From: Nitrospinota bacterium
GTDB taxonomy: Bacteria; Nitrospinota_A; JADGAW01
Length of the DNA: 6,270 nucleotides
Assembly (NCBI GenBank): GCA_015231815.1
Contig: JADGAW010000131.1
Location: 1-6,270 of the forward strand
Direction: 5' to 3'
Below the pieces are notes generated by a model. That model made no database searches, was not told the DNA's origin, and saw only the letters and a list, made by a program, of their open reading frames with translations. This document shows positions 6,027 to 6,270 of the stretch, in pieces. Each line of letters begins with the position of its first letter. The stretch's first letter is position 1. Made by a program: the position numbers and the translations under genes.

Positions 6027-6269
6027 TCAAAAAATAACGTTCTTATTTGATGTAAATGTTCCTCCTGTTTGTGTGCAAATGTTTTGCGCTAATGTAAGTG
6101 TAGTGGTAGCGGAATAGTAGTGGGTTCTAGAGTTCATATTGGTATTTGTACAGTAACCAACTCTGCTTACACTTGTACATGCAGAAGAGCTATAAGCACC
6201 AATTGAACCACCACATTGAGAGCTTACATAGGATGCATCTCCTGTATATTCTGTACAATCTTGAATATC
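6027..6269 (-). CDS. Partial cysteine-rich protein of unknown function (C-terminal 80 residues)
   Basis: The minus strand is open from the window edge to a TGA at 6027-6029, giving the last 80 residues of a longer protein whose start lies outside. The segment is rich in Ser, Thr, Asn, Tyr and Gly and has five cysteines (partial residues 5, 19, 31, 40, 65). Recurring Cys-Thr pairs occur (DCTEY, ACTSV, YCTNT, ICTQT). This composition is typical of exported, disulfide-bonded proteins, though the signal peptide cannot be seen. Near the C-terminus, CTQTGGTF resembles CVNGGTF in the exported protein at 4964-5386; the match is short. The other minus-strand frame at the edge soon meets a stop, and the ordered composition plus the well-placed terminator at 5907-5943 support a real gene. 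Confidence 0.65.
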   Translation of the reverse strand, partial: DIQDCTEYTGDASYVSSQCGGSIGAYSSSACTSVSRVGYCTNTNMNSRTHYYSATTTLTLAQNICTQTGGTFTSNKNVIF

Positions 6270-6270
6270 T

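Noticed and set aside
6147..6257. Three further TGTACA copies (6147, 6174, 6252) as extra regulator sites
   Set aside because: On the minus strand each is the in-frame codon pair TGT ACA for Cys-Thr in the partial gene, so coding content explains them.

Overview
The window is AT-rich, tightly packed bacterial chromosomal DNA. The organism is almost certainly Gram-negative: it carries an outer-membrane secretin fragment and several small exported proteins with Sec signal peptides. A proteobacterial or deltaproteobacterial-like lineage fits the protein sequences, but I cannot fix the taxon from the sequence alone.

Left part (1-3860), core metabolism. An NAD-type malic enzyme (83-1804) is followed after 6 nt by tsaD (1811-2830), the tRNA t6A-modification enzyme, and the two are probably co-transcribed. 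A small single-domain STAS protein (2864-3241, minus) converges on tsaD and is divergent from ndk (3399-3818), nucleoside diphosphate kinase. The ndk gene ends in a strong 12-bp hairpin (3828-3860).

Middle part (about 3936-4901). This is the C-terminal half of a secretin, the outer-membrane channel of type II/III secretion or type IV pili. Its reading frame runs in from the ndk terminator with no start codon, and secretin-like sequence begins upstream of the first ATG (4098). I read it as a 5'-truncated remnant left by a rearrangement, or an assembly join.

Right part (4902-6270), accessory genes on the minus strand. Two short genes (5417-5797, then 4964-5386) form an apparent operon. Both encode small exported proteins with six cysteines in the mature form and a shared G-C-x-C motif, and they may be distant paralogues. 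A third cysteine-rich reading frame (6027-6269) is cut by the window edge. It is separated from the pair by a classic minus-strand rho-independent terminator (5907-5943). A helically phased TGTACAC direct repeat (5879-5896) lies upstream of the pair. I recognise no known function for these three proteins, and they are the least explained part of the window. There are no tRNA or rRNA genes, CRISPR arrays or recognisable insertion sequences.
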